Of a stretch of 39,708 bases of DNA, positions 1 to 8,233 are shown in pieces. A program made the translations under genes and the position numbers. The notes beneath the pieces were generated by a model. The model did no database searches and was not told the origin of the DNA. It worked only from the letters and a program-made list of their open reading frames with translations. The stretch comes from an uncultured Bacilli bacterium. GTDB lineage: Bacteria; Bacillota_I; Bacilli_A; RF39; UBA660. Positions within the stretch are counted from its first letter, which is position 1, and every line of letters starts with the position of its first letter. The DNA lies in NCBI GenBank assembly GCA_944332295.1, contig CALVJR010000009.1, forward strand, positions 1 through 39,708, in the 5' to 3' direction.

Positions 1-41
1 TGAAATGGATTATATTCAGCAATAATTCCAACACTTGCCAT
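1..41 (-). CDS. tmcAL: tRNA(Met) cytidine acetate ligase TmcAL, N-terminal tip only
   Basis: Read on the minus strand from the ATG at 41-39, the sequence gives MASVGIIAEYNPF and then runs off the window. The GI(I/V)xEYNPFH start is the nucleotide-binding signature of TmcAL (YlbM), which makes N4-acetylcytidine at the wobble base of elongator tRNA-Met. A ribosome binding site (AGAGGG on the minus strand, about 44-50) precedes the ATG. The gene is divergent from murG across about 167 bp. Only 13 residues are visible, so the identification rests on that motif. Confidence 0.75.
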   Translation of the reverse strand, partial: MASVGIIAEYNPF

Positions 42-111
42 AGTATCCCTCTTTTCTTGTTAGATTAGTTTATCATAGAATTTTCAAAATGACAATTTAC
101 ATATAACATTA

Positions 112-140
112 TTTACTTATTTTGCATTATGCGGTATAAT
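112..140 (+). promoter_or_regulatory. Promoter of the murG operon
   Basis: TTTACT (112-117), a 17-bp spacer and a perfect TATAAT (135-140) lie about 68 bp before the murG start. The -35 is a poor match to TTGACA but the same TTTACT-N17 arrangement recurs before the VanW gene. The 42-208 gap is the divergent control region shared with tmcAL; nothing else is seen in it. Confidence 0.6.
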
Positions 141-208
141 TTTGTTATCATTTATGGATATATTTTTAGTTATTTGGAATAAAATTTACTGATTTAGGAT
201 GTGAAGAC

Positions 209-1288
209 ATGAGAGTTATAGTAGCAGCTGGTGGTACTGGAGGACATATTTATCCTGCGTTAGCGATTATTCATAGAATTCAAGAGATGGATAAGAATAG
301 TAAAATTTTATATATAGGAACTACCGATAGAATGGAGAAGGATATTGTCCCAGCAAAAGGAATTGATTTTGTTGGTATTGAAATTCAGGGATTAAATCGA
401 AAAAATATTTTTTCTAATGTTTCTGTTTTACGTAAGTTTTTTAAAGCTATTGATAGATCAAAACAAATAATTCGTGAGTTTAAGCCAGATATTGTGATAG
501 GTGTAGGTGGCTATATTACAGCACCTGTTTTATATGCTGCTCATCAGTTGCATATTAAAACTATGATTCATGAACAAAATTCTATTCCGGGACTTTCTAA
601 TAAATTTTTGGCTCGTTTTGTTGATGTTATTTGTGTTTCTTTACCTGGTAGTCTTTCTTATTTTCCAAAGAATAAGACTGTTTATACAGGAAATCCTAGA
701 AGTGAAGAAATTATAACAATTCCAAAAATTTCTAAGACTAAGCTTGGCTTTGTTACATCTAAAAAATTAGTATTAATTGTCATGGGATCTTTAGGATCTA
801 CTACGATGACTGAAAAGCTAAAAGATGCTATTTGTAAGTTTAAAGATAAAGATTATCAAGTACTAGTAGTTACTGGAAAAGCTTATTATGATTCTTATCA
901 AGATATTCATATTCCTAGTAATGTTGTTCTTCTTCCTTATACTGAGGAGTTAATTCAGATTATGAAAGATGCTGATTTGATGGTATCTCGTGCAGGAGCC
1001 TCTACTATTTCTGAAATTACAGGAATTGGGTTACCTTCGATTTTAGTTCCTTCTCCTTATGTTACTCATAATCATCAATATTTAAATGCAAAAGAGTTGG
1101 AAGATGCTGGTGCTTGTTCTATATTAGAAGAGAAAGATTTTACAGGAGAAGCACTCTGTACTTCTATTACTTCAATTTTATCTGATGATAAGAAGTATCA
1201 GGCTATGAAAAAAGCAAGTGCATCTTTTGGTAAAAAAGATTCTCTTACAAAAATATATCATGAGATAAAGAAGTTAGTTGGTGAGTAG
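209..1288 (+). CDS. murG: UDP-GlcNAc:lipid I GlcNAc transferase MurG
   Basis: MurG adds GlcNAc to undecaprenyl-pyrophosphoryl-MurNAc-pentapeptide (lipid I) on the inner membrane face, giving lipid II. The 359 residues match the usual length and GT28 GT-B fold. Visible are the N-terminal loop GGTGGHIYPALAI, the second Gly-rich loop GVGGYITAPVL, HEQNSIPGLSNK, and the C-terminal donor site RAGASTISEITGIGLPSILV followed by HNHQ. The ATG follows a moderate site (AGGATGTGAAG). It heads the murG-murB-divIB operon; murB starts two bases after its stop. Confidence 0.96.
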   Translation: MRVIVAAGGTGGHIYPALAIIHRIQEMDKNSKILYIGTTDRMEKDIVPAKGIDFVGIEIQGLNRKNIFSNVSVLRKFFKAIDRSKQIIREFKPDIVIGVGGYITAPVLYAAHQLHIKTMIHEQNSIPGLSNKFLARFVDVICVSLPGSLSYFPKNKTVYTGNPRSEEIITIPKISKTKLGFVTSKKLVLIVMGSLGSTTMTEKLKDAICKFKDKDYQVLVVTGKAYYDSYQDIHIPSNVVLLPYTEELIQIMKDADLMVSRAGASTISEITGIGLPSILVPSPYVTHNHQYLNAKELEDAGACSILEEKDFTGEALCTSITSILSDDKKYQAMKKASASFGKKDSLTKIYHEIKKLVGE

Positions 1289-1289
1289 T

Positions 1290-2198
1290 ATGGATGATGT
1301 TTTGAAGGAATTAGAAAAGGATAATCTTGGTAAGATAGAATATGATGTTTCTATTGATAAATATACAACCTATCGGGTTGGTGGTATTGCTAGAGCTATC
1401 TTTTATCCTAAGAATGTGGATAGTTTGATTCAATTTATCAAAAAGGCCAAGTTAAATAATATTAAATATAAATTATTAGGTTTGGGTTCTAATTTGCTTT
1501 TTAGTGATAAAAAGTATGATGGTATTTTGATAAAGTTGGATGAGTTTAATGATATTGAGTTTTTCTCGTCTTCTAAAGTTCGTGTAGGAGCAGGGTACTC
1601 ATTAGTAAAGCTTTCTTTGCAAGCCGCTAGGCGTGGTCTTGCAGGGCTAGAGTTTGCTGCTGGTATTCCTGGTACTGTTGGTGGTGCTGTGTATATGAAT
1701 GCCGGTGCTTATAAAAGTGATATGGGATATGTTGTTCAAGATGTTACTGTATTGACTCCAGATTTAAAGATTATTAAACTTGAAAATAAAGAGATGGATT
1801 TTCATTATCGTAGTTCTTTTTTGCAAACACATCCAGGGTATATTTGTTTAGAAGTGGTGCTACGTTTAGAAAAAGGAGATAAAGCTGCGATAGAAGATGT
1901 TATTCGTGATCGTCGTAAGAGAAGAATGGAGTCACAACCATTAAACTATCCATCTGCAGGTTCTGTTTTTCGAAATCCAGAAGGTATGTTTGCTGGTAAG
2001 ATGATAGAAGATTTAGGATTGAAAGGTTTTTCTATTGGTGGTGCTAAAGTTAGTGAAAAGCATGCTAACTTCATTATTAATTATGATCATGCTACTAGTG
2101 ATGATATTAAAAATTTAATTGATTATGTTAGAGATAAAGTAAAGGCGGAGTATCAGGTTGAATTAAAAGTAGAACAAGAATTTGTTAATTGGGAGTAA
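1290..2198 (+). CDS. murB: UDP-N-acetylenolpyruvoylglucosamine reductase MurB (type II)
   Basis: FAD-dependent, NADPH-using reductase that completes UDP-MurNAc synthesis. Visible: the FAD-binding segment YTTYRVGGIARA, LGLGSNLLFSD, AGIPGTVGGAVYMNAGAY, substrate-contacting YRSSF, the catalytic-serine segment SAGSVFRNP, and GGAKVSEKHANFI. The glutamate of VEQEF near the C-terminus fits the second catalytic residue. At 302 residues without the extra Tyr loop of the E. coli enzyme, it belongs to the Bacillus-type class. The ATG at 1290 is preferred over the upstream TTG (1278) and GTG (1281) because it follows the murG stop directly and GGTGAG (1280-1285) precedes it. Confidence 0.95.
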   Translation: MDDVLKELEKDNLGKIEYDVSIDKYTTYRVGGIARAIFYPKNVDSLIQFIKKAKLNNIKYKLLGLGSNLLFSDKKYDGILIKLDEFNDIEFFSSSKVRVGAGYSLVKLSLQAARRGLAGLEFAAGIPGTVGGAVYMNAGAYKSDMGYVVQDVTVLTPDLKIIKLENKEMDFHYRSSFLQTHPGYICLEVVLRLEKGDKAAIEDVIRDRRKRRMESQPLNYPSAGSVFRNPEGMFAGKMIEDLGLKGFSIGGAKVSEKHANFIINYDHATSDDIKNLIDYVRDKVKAEYQVELKVEQEFVNWE

Positions 2199-2200
2199 TT

Positions 2201-2890
2201 ATGGCTAAAAAAATAGTAAAGAAAACAAAAATTAAGCTGCTGCCTTGTTTAATAGTGCTTCTTTTTTTCGTAGCACTATCTTTTGGTATTTACTATTTTG
2301 TTCAATTACCTATCCAAAATCTTATTGTGGAAGGAACTAACTATTTAAAAGATGATTATGTTTTAGAACTTGCGGGAGTTAGAGATTATCCTAGTTTTTA
2401 TTTGATTTCTACTCGTAATATTGAGGATAAGTTGGAAGAGTCTCCTTATATTCAGAAAGCAGAAGTGAAAAGAGAGTTTTTTCATATTTTAGTTTTGGAT
2501 ATTAAAGAGAGTAAACCATTATTTGTTAATAATACGAATCATACGGTTGTTTTTTCTAATAAAGAGGAAGTTCCAGTTTTAGAAGAAGTTGATTTGTTCC
2601 GTGTTCCGAGACTTATTAATTATGTTCCGGATGATAAATATCGTTCTTTTATTCAAGGAATGGCAGATATTGAGCCTGATATTTTAGGAAAGATTTCTGA
2701 TATTGAGTATCAACCTAATGATTATGATAAAGATCGGTTTTTACTATATATGGATGATGGAAATATGGTTTATCTAACTTTGACTAAGTTTGATATGATT
2801 AACTATTATAATGATGTACTTAGTCAACTTGAAAATAGAAAGGGAATTCTTTATTTAGATAACGGAAATCATTTCCAAATTATGGAGTAG
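2201..2890 (+). CDS. divIB: Cell division protein DivIB/FtsQ
   Basis: Bitopic divisome protein that works with FtsL and DivIC/FtsB outside the membrane to control septal wall synthesis. The 229 residues have a basic cytosolic start (MAKKIVKKTKIK), one membrane segment at about 14-36, then a POTRA domain starting near IQNLIVEGTNYL and including the ESPYIQKAEVKREFF strand-helix pattern, then the FtsQ/DivIB beta domain. The ATG at 2201 has GGGAG (2191-2195) overlapping the end of murB. Its place after murB is the classic dcw order. The next gene begins three bases after its stop. Confidence 0.9.
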   Translation: MAKKIVKKTKIKLLPCLIVLLFFVALSFGIYYFVQLPIQNLIVEGTNYLKDDYVLELAGVRDYPSFYLISTRNIEDKLEESPYIQKAEVKREFFHILVLDIKESKPLFVNNTNHTVVFSNKEEVPVLEEVDLFRVPRLINYVPDDKYRSFIQGMADIEPDILGKISDIEYQPNDYDKDRFLLYMDDGNMVYLTLTKFDMINYYNDVLSQLENRKGILYLDNGNHFQIME

Positions 2891-2893
2891 AAT

Positions 2894-4246
2894 ATGGAGA
2901 AAATATATCGTAGTAGCAAGTATTTGTTTTTGTTTTTATTTTGTTTTGTTGTTTGTACATTTACTTATTCTATTATTACTAGTGATGCTATTTGGAATTT
3001 TGGTTTTAGTTATGCAATTAGTAGAGGAGAGGTACCTTATGTTGATTTTAATATGATTGTACCTCCTTTTTCGCCTTTTGTTTATCTAATTCCTTTTCTT
3101 TTTTCTAATTCTTATGTTGTATATTTACTTTTTCAGTCTATTTTGTTTGTAGTACTTTTTTATTTTTTAGAAAAATTATTTGGTAATAAAGTTTATTTAT
3201 TACTTATTTTGTTAGTTATTCCTATTCCATCTCCTTTGATACCTATTATTTTTCCTGGATATAATTTTTTACTTATCCTTTTATTTACTTTCCTTTTATA
3301 TTTGGAAAAAAGAAGAGCTAATGATTATCTTATTGGAATATTATTAGGGTTATGTATTTTTACAAAACAAAGTGTAGGGATGTTTTTACTTTTGCCATCA
3401 TTCTATTACTTATTTAAAGATAGAAAAAAGTTTTTTAAAAGATGTATTGGTATTTTAATTGTGTGTCTTTTGTTTTTAGGATATTTTTTGTTGTCTGGAT
3501 GTTTGATGGAGTTTTTAGATTATTGTGTTTTGGGAATGTTTGATTTTCAAAGTAAGAACCAAAGTTCTATTTTTACTAATTTTTATTTTTGGTTATGGCT
3601 TTCTTTGGTTTTAGTTTTAATTTATTTTTTAATTAAGAAAAATAATAAATTATTTACTAGTTATTTACTTTGTTTTTCTACTATTTCTTATCCACTTTTT
3701 GATCATTATCATGTTGGATTATTTTTATTTGTTTTTTGTTACTTAGTTTTTTCTAGGATTTCTGATTTTAGATCAAAGTTTACTGTTTTTTGTTTTGTTT
3801 TTTCTAGTATTATTTATTTCACTTTTATGATGGTGTGTCACCAATTTCAAATACCTTATATCACTAGTTTTCCTAATTTTGAAATTCTAAAGATTAGTAA
3901 AGAGACTGAGGAAAATATTGTATCATTATCAAATTATCTAAATCAAAATAAGGATAAAAATATTATATTTTTGACTAATGATGCGTATTTCTTTAAGATT
4001 ATTAATCATTTAGATATTACTTATTTTGATTTACTTAATTATGGAAATCATGGTTATCATGGGACAGAAAAAATACTTAAGAAAATTAAAAAGGAATGTG
4101 ATGCTTATTTTGTTTTATCACCAAGTGAATATCAAAGGGTTGATGTAGATAATCAATTTAATATGGATGTTGTTAATTATATTTTAGAAAACTATCAATT
4201 GATAGACGAGGAGGGAGACTATGAAATATATAAAAAAGTATCATAA
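2894..4246 (+). CDS. GT-C-like polytopic membrane protein, paralog 1 of 5
   Basis: 450 residues with one N-terminal membrane helix, a loop with acidic D31 in SDAIWNFGF, then RGEVPYVDFN followed by PPFSP. This loop pattern (acidic residue, then PYxDFxxxxPP) resembles the first outer loop of GT39/PMT_2-type GT-C glycosyltransferases, which move sugars from polyprenyl-phosphate donors outside the membrane. Roughly ten more hydrophobic segments follow, with YLIGILLGLCIFTKQSVG, GMFDF and FDHYH. About 110 residues of soluble C-terminal domain carry ITYFDLLNYGNHGYHG. GGAG of divIB serves as its ribosome binding site. Sugar-transfer activity is inferred from topology and motif only; a flippase or polymerase role is possible. 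Confidence 0.7.
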   Translation: MEKIYRSSKYLFLFLFCFVVCTFTYSIITSDAIWNFGFSYAISRGEVPYVDFNMIVPPFSPFVYLIPFLFSNSYVVYLLFQSILFVVLFYFLEKLFGNKVYLLLILLVIPIPSPLIPIIFPGYNFLLILLFTFLLYLEKRRANDYLIGILLGLCIFTKQSVGMFLLLPSFYYLFKDRKKFFKRCIGILIVCLLFLGYFLLSGCLMEFLDYCVLGMFDFQSKNQSSIFTNFYFWLWLSLVLVLIYFLIKKNNKLFTSYLLCFSTISYPLFDHYHVGLFLFVFCYLVFSRISDFRSKFTVFCFVFSSIIYFTFMMVCHQFQIPYITSFPNFEILKISKETEENIVSLSNYLNQNKDKNIIFLTNDAYFFKIINHLDITYFDLLNYGNHGYHGTEKILKKIKKECDAYFVLSPSEYQRVDVDNQFNMDVVNYILENYQLIDEEGDYEIYKKVS

Positions 4247-5555
4247 CTATATCTTTTTATTTTTGTTTTTCTTTTGTGTTCTTTCTCTTTTTAGTTTTTA
4301 TAATCATTCTTATGATTCGTTTTGGAATTATAGTTTTAGCTATGCGATTGCTAGAGGAGAGGTACCTTATGTTGATTTTAATACGGTATCTACTCCTTTT
4401 TGTGCATTTTTCTTTTCTCTTTTTTTAATTTTTAGTCATCACTATTTATGGTATATTTTTGGATGGTCTTTGGTTCTTACTTTTACTTTTTATTTATTAT
4501 TTCAAGTGATTCAACATCGAAGTTTTATTGTGTTGTTTGCTTTATTGTTTCCTTTTTTACATACGATTATTCCTACTTATAACTTATTTTGTTTTTGCCT
4601 TTATATTTTGTTACTTTATTTGGAAAAATTTCATAAGAACCATTACCTTATAGGTTTTGTGTTGGGAATTAGTGTTTTAACAAAACAGACGATTGGTGTA
4701 TTTTTTTTATTAGCTAGTGTTATTTATTATGTAAAAGATTTTAAAATATTAGGGAAAAGAATTATGGGATTTATGATTCCGTGTTTGTTATTTTTCATTT
4801 ATTTATTATTTACAAATAGTTTTCTATCATTTCTTGATCTTTGTTTTTTTGGACTTTTTGACTTTTCTAAAAATACTACAGGATTTTCTATTTATTTTTA
4901 TTTATCTATTGTTTTGTTTTTTCTTTTATTTTTCTATGTTTTTAAAAAGGATAGAAGTTTAAGTGCTTATTATACTTTAGCAACATTTTCTTTTGTTATT
5001 CCTTTATTTGATAGTTATCATTTTTTGTTATTCCTTTGTAGTGTATTAGTTTATGTTATGACTAAGATAGATATAAAAAAGAAATATTGCTATTTATTTT
5101 TAGGACTTAATATTTTTCTTTGCTTTATTAATTTTTATTGTTATCAAGGATTTTCTAGTAAAAGATTGGATTTTTTACCTAATTTAGAGTATTATTTGGT
5201 TCAACCAGAACAATATGAAATTCTTTCGGATATGAACCGAGTTTTTCTAAAATATTATGAGAAAGATAATGTTCCTGTTTTATTATCTACCAAAAATAGT
5301 TTTATTTATACGGGTAATGATTTAGATGTTAATTATTTTTTGGTTTTCTTGCATGGAAATTACGGGTATAATGGAGATGAGAAGTTAATTAAAAGAGTAG
5401 AGGAGTCTTCTAATTTATACATTATTAATGAAAATGAGATGGATGAGCTTGGTAGAAATAGGGAGTTTTTGTACGAAGTTTGTGAGTATGTGATTGATCA
5501 TTTTTCATTAGTGGCACGGGAAGGGGATTATTTAATATATGAAGCAAAAGATTAA
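4221..5555 (+). CDS. GT-C-like polytopic membrane protein, paralog 2 of 5
   Basis: 444 residues with the same plan as its neighbour. D32 lies in YDSFWNYSF, followed by RGEVPYVDFN; here the proline pair is reduced to STPF. LTKQTIG, LDLCFFGLFDF and FDSYH follow in the membrane part. The outer C-terminal domain has HGNYGYNG but not the preceding TYFDL, reading NYFLVFL instead, so it is the most divergent of the five in that motif. It overlaps paralog 1 by 26 bp, and GGAGGG inside paralog 1 is its ribosome binding site, which implies translational coupling. It shares a 32-bp exact repeat with paralog 1 (3022-3053 and 4352-4383). Confidence 0.7.
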   Translation: MKYIKKYHNYIFLFLFFFCVLSLFSFYNHSYDSFWNYSFSYAIARGEVPYVDFNTVSTPFCAFFFSLFLIFSHHYLWYIFGWSLVLTFTFYLLFQVIQHRSFIVLFALLFPFLHTIIPTYNLFCFCLYILLLYLEKFHKNHYLIGFVLGISVLTKQTIGVFFLLASVIYYVKDFKILGKRIMGFMIPCLLFFIYLLFTNSFLSFLDLCFFGLFDFSKNTTGFSIYFYLSIVLFFLLFFYVFKKDRSLSAYYTLATFSFVIPLFDSYHFLLFLCSVLVYVMTKIDIKKKYCYLFLGLNIFLCFINFYCYQGFSSKRLDFLPNLEYYLVQPEQYEILSDMNRVFLKYYEKDNVPVLLSTKNSFIYTGNDLDVNYFLVFLHGNYGYNGDEKLIKRVEESSNLYIINENEMDELGRNREFLYEVCEYVIDHFSLVAREGDYLIYEAKD

Positions 5556-6894
5556 GATACAATCTGTTTTTAAATATTTATTCTTATTTTGTTATTTTTT
5601 CTATTGTTTGGTATTGGCATATAATTTGATTCGAGGAGATAGCTATGTTAATTTTGGATTTAGTTATGCTATTACTAGAGGAGAAGTTCCTTATGTTGAT
5701 TTTAATTTAGTTATTCCGCCTCTTGCACCTTGGTTATATTCTGTTTTCTTGTTTTTTAATTCTTCTATCTTAGTTTTTTATTTGGAACAAGCCTTGTTAC
5801 TTACTTTATTTTTTGCGGTTTTATTTCGCTTACTTGGTAATAAGACATGGATTTCTTTGATATTATTATCGATTCCTTTTCCAATTGCGATGGTATCCGT
5901 TATGTTTCCAGGGTATAATTTTTTACTTTTGTTTTTTTTGTTACTCCTTATTTATTGTGAGAGGACTAATAAGAATGATTATTTAATAGGTATTTTGTTA
6001 GGATGTAGTTTTTTAACAAAACAGACTGTAGGGGGATTATTAGCTTTAGCTTCTATTTATTATTTATTTGTTAATTATAAAAAAGTGTTAAAAAGAATTG
6101 TAGGTTTTTTACTTCCAGTTTCTTTATGTTTTATTATTTTACTTCTTCAGGGAAGCTTCTCTTCTTTTTTAGATTTATGTTTTTTTGGACTTTTTGATTT
6201 TGGTCATAGTAATTTACATGTTGATTGGTTTTATTTTATTTGTTTTATTTTAGCTATACTTGTTCTTATTATTCGCATTATTAAAAAGCCTAAAGATATT
6301 TGTAATTATTATGTATTACTTTTTGCTAGTTGTGTTTATCCTATTATTGATTATTATCATGTTTCTTTATTTTTAGCAGGATTTTTTATTTTACTTTTGT
6401 TAGATGGTTCTATTCAGATAGAAATTTATAAACATTGTATTTTCTTTGTCCTTGCTTTAAGTGTTATTTGGTTTGTGATACAAAATATATATTTTGATGA
6501 TTTGAAGATTATTCATTATCCCAATTTTCAGTTTAGCTTAATTTCCGAGAGATATAATAAAGTTGTTCAGAAGTTGGATCAGTATTTAGAGACGTTAGAT
6601 GATGATGTTATTTATTTTTTAAGAGGTAGCGAAAACTATTTTTATAAGATAAAAAGTAATTTAGATATTACCTATTTTGATTTACCTAATTATGGTAATT
6701 ATGGCTATAATGGTACAGCTAAGATTATTTCTAGATTGAAAAAGATAGAGCATGGTTATGTTGTTATAGATACTGATGCTTATGAGAGTAAAGATAGTGC
6801 GCAGCAGTATGTGAAGGAAGCAGTAGAATATATTATGAAGCGTGGAGAGAAAGTAAAGACTATAGGAGTATATGAAGTGTATCATTTTGAGTAA
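5539..6894 (+). CDS. GT-C-like polytopic membrane protein, paralog 3 of 5
   Basis: 451 residues. D34 lies in RGDSYVNFGF, then RGEVPYVDFN and PPLAPW, the fullest match to the PYxDFxxxxPP loop of PMT-type enzymes. LTKQTVG, LDLCFFGLFDF and IDYYH follow, and the outer domain has ITYFDLPNYGNYGYNG. It overlaps paralog 2 by 17 bp; the site GGAAGGGG lies about 11 bases before the ATG. Small minus-strand open frames inside it are composition shadows. Confidence 0.7.
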   Translation: MKQKIKIQSVFKYLFLFCYFFYCLVLAYNLIRGDSYVNFGFSYAITRGEVPYVDFNLVIPPLAPWLYSVFLFFNSSILVFYLEQALLLTLFFAVLFRLLGNKTWISLILLSIPFPIAMVSVMFPGYNFLLLFFLLLLIYCERTNKNDYLIGILLGCSFLTKQTVGGLLALASIYYLFVNYKKVLKRIVGFLLPVSLCFIILLLQGSFSSFLDLCFFGLFDFGHSNLHVDWFYFICFILAILVLIIRIIKKPKDICNYYVLLFASCVYPIIDYYHVSLFLAGFFILLLLDGSIQIEIYKHCIFFVLALSVIWFVIQNIYFDDLKIIHYPNFQFSLISERYNKVVQKLDQYLETLDDDVIYFLRGSENYFYKIKSNLDITYFDLPNYGNYGYNGTAKIISRLKKIEHGYVVIDTDAYESKDSAQQYVKEAVEYIMKRGEKVKTIGVYEVYHFE

Positions 6895-6905
6895 GGGAGT
6901 TAGTT

Positions 6906-8231
6906 ATGATAAAGAAAGTAGTTAAATATATTTTTATCTTTTTAGTAATTTTAATATTTAATCTTCTTTGTAGTCCTATCAATTTAGATGAAATTTGGAA
7001 TTATGGATTTAGTAATAATTTATTTCGAGGACTTATTCCTTATGTAGATTTTAATATGGTAATACCTCCTTTTTATCCATGGCTTATGTCTTTACCATTT
7101 TATTTATTAGGGTCCAATATGTTAATCTTTCATATGACAAATGCTTTGATATTAATTGGATGTTTATTTTTATTAGAGAAGATGTATCAGGATAAGATGT
7201 GGATATTTTTCTTGTTTTTATTTTTTCCGGTAAATGCTACTTTTCCTAGTTATAATTTATTCTTATTTGTCTTATTAGTAGTGTTATACTATGTTGAGAA
7301 AAATTTTGTTTCTAGATATTCTTGGAGTCATTATTTAGTAGGATTTTTGTTAGGAATTACAATTCTTACTAAACATACTGTTGGATTTTGTTTACTTCTT
7401 CCAAGTTTGTATTATTTTAGAGAGTGGAAAGTTCTTTTAAAAAGAGTAATAGGGTGTTTAGTACCAATTTTTATTTTTATTATTTATTTGATTTTTAGTG
7501 ATGGATTTTTTTCATTTTTAAATTTATGTGTTTTAGGATTATTTGATTTTTCTGGTAATAGTGAAATTTTTAATATTTATATGATTTTCTTTCTTATTAT
7601 GGTTTTATTTACAGTTTATTTTATAAAGAAAAATCCTAGGGATATTCTTAATTATTATGTTTTATGTTTCTATAGTATTGTTATTCCTATTGTTGATTTA
7701 TTTCATTTAATTTATGCGTTCTTAGCATTTTTATTATTAGCGTGTTCTCATATTAAGAAAAAGTATGTGAATTATTCTGTTCTTAGTATCGTTTGTGTTA
7801 CTGTTTTAGCATTTATTACTGCTTGGAGTAATGATTTTGATATTCATTATTATCCTAATGATGTTCATCATTTTGAGATGAGGTTTATTAATTATGATCG
7901 ATTGAAGTTTACGAAAAAGATGAATCGCTTTCTTAATAAAAATAAAGATAAAAAAATTATGTTTTTAAGTTCTGATTCTTATTATTTTAAAATTATAAAC
8001 GATGAAGATGTCGGATACTTGGATTTAATCAATCAGGGGAATTTAGGATATCAAGGGAGTGAAGTGCTACTTTCTAAAATAAAAAAAATGAATATAGATA
8101 CTTTATTTCTTGTTAATCCTAATGAGACAGTTCATAATCAGACGGATCCTATAGCTTTAGCATATATTTTAGAGCATGGTAAAAGAATTCAAACTGTTGA
8201 TTTTTATGAAGTTTATGTATTGGAGGAGTAA
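6906..8231 (+). CDS. GT-C-like polytopic membrane protein, paralog 4 of 5
   Basis: 441 residues. D28 lies in LDEIWNYGF, the paralog closest to the DE motif typical of GT-C loops, then RGLIPYVDFN and PPFYPW. The later signature has His for Gln (LTKHTVG), then LNLCVLGLFDF and VDLFH. The outer domain has VGYLDLINQGNLGYQG. It starts 11 bp after paralog 3 behind a GGGAG site. An aromatic, hydrophobic membrane part followed by a Lys-rich soluble domain is shared with the other four. Confidence 0.7.
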   Translation: MIKKVVKYIFIFLVILIFNLLCSPINLDEIWNYGFSNNLFRGLIPYVDFNMVIPPFYPWLMSLPFYLLGSNMLIFHMTNALILIGCLFLLEKMYQDKMWIFFLFLFFPVNATFPSYNLFLFVLLVVLYYVEKNFVSRYSWSHYLVGFLLGITILTKHTVGFCLLLPSLYYFREWKVLLKRVIGCLVPIFIFIIYLIFSDGFFSFLNLCVLGLFDFSGNSEIFNIYMIFFLIMVLFTVYFIKKNPRDILNYYVLCFYSIVIPIVDLFHLIYAFLAFLLLACSHIKKKYVNYSVLSIVCVTVLAFITAWSNDFDIHYYPNDVHHFEMRFINYDRLKFTKKMNRFLNKNKDKKIMFLSSDSYYFKIINDEDVGYLDLINQGNLGYQGSEVLLSKIKKMNIDTLFLVNPNETVHNQTDPIALAYILEHGKRIQTVDFYEVYVLEE

Positions 8232-8233
8232 GT

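Noticed and set aside
6682-6885. Minus-strand open frame of 67 codons inside paralog 3; similar frames at 9287-9496, 18439-18642, 31771-32010 and 37115-37324
   Set aside because: They lie wholly within strongly supported genes, are Ile/Asn-rich products of AT-rich antisense DNA, and lack ribosome binding sites.
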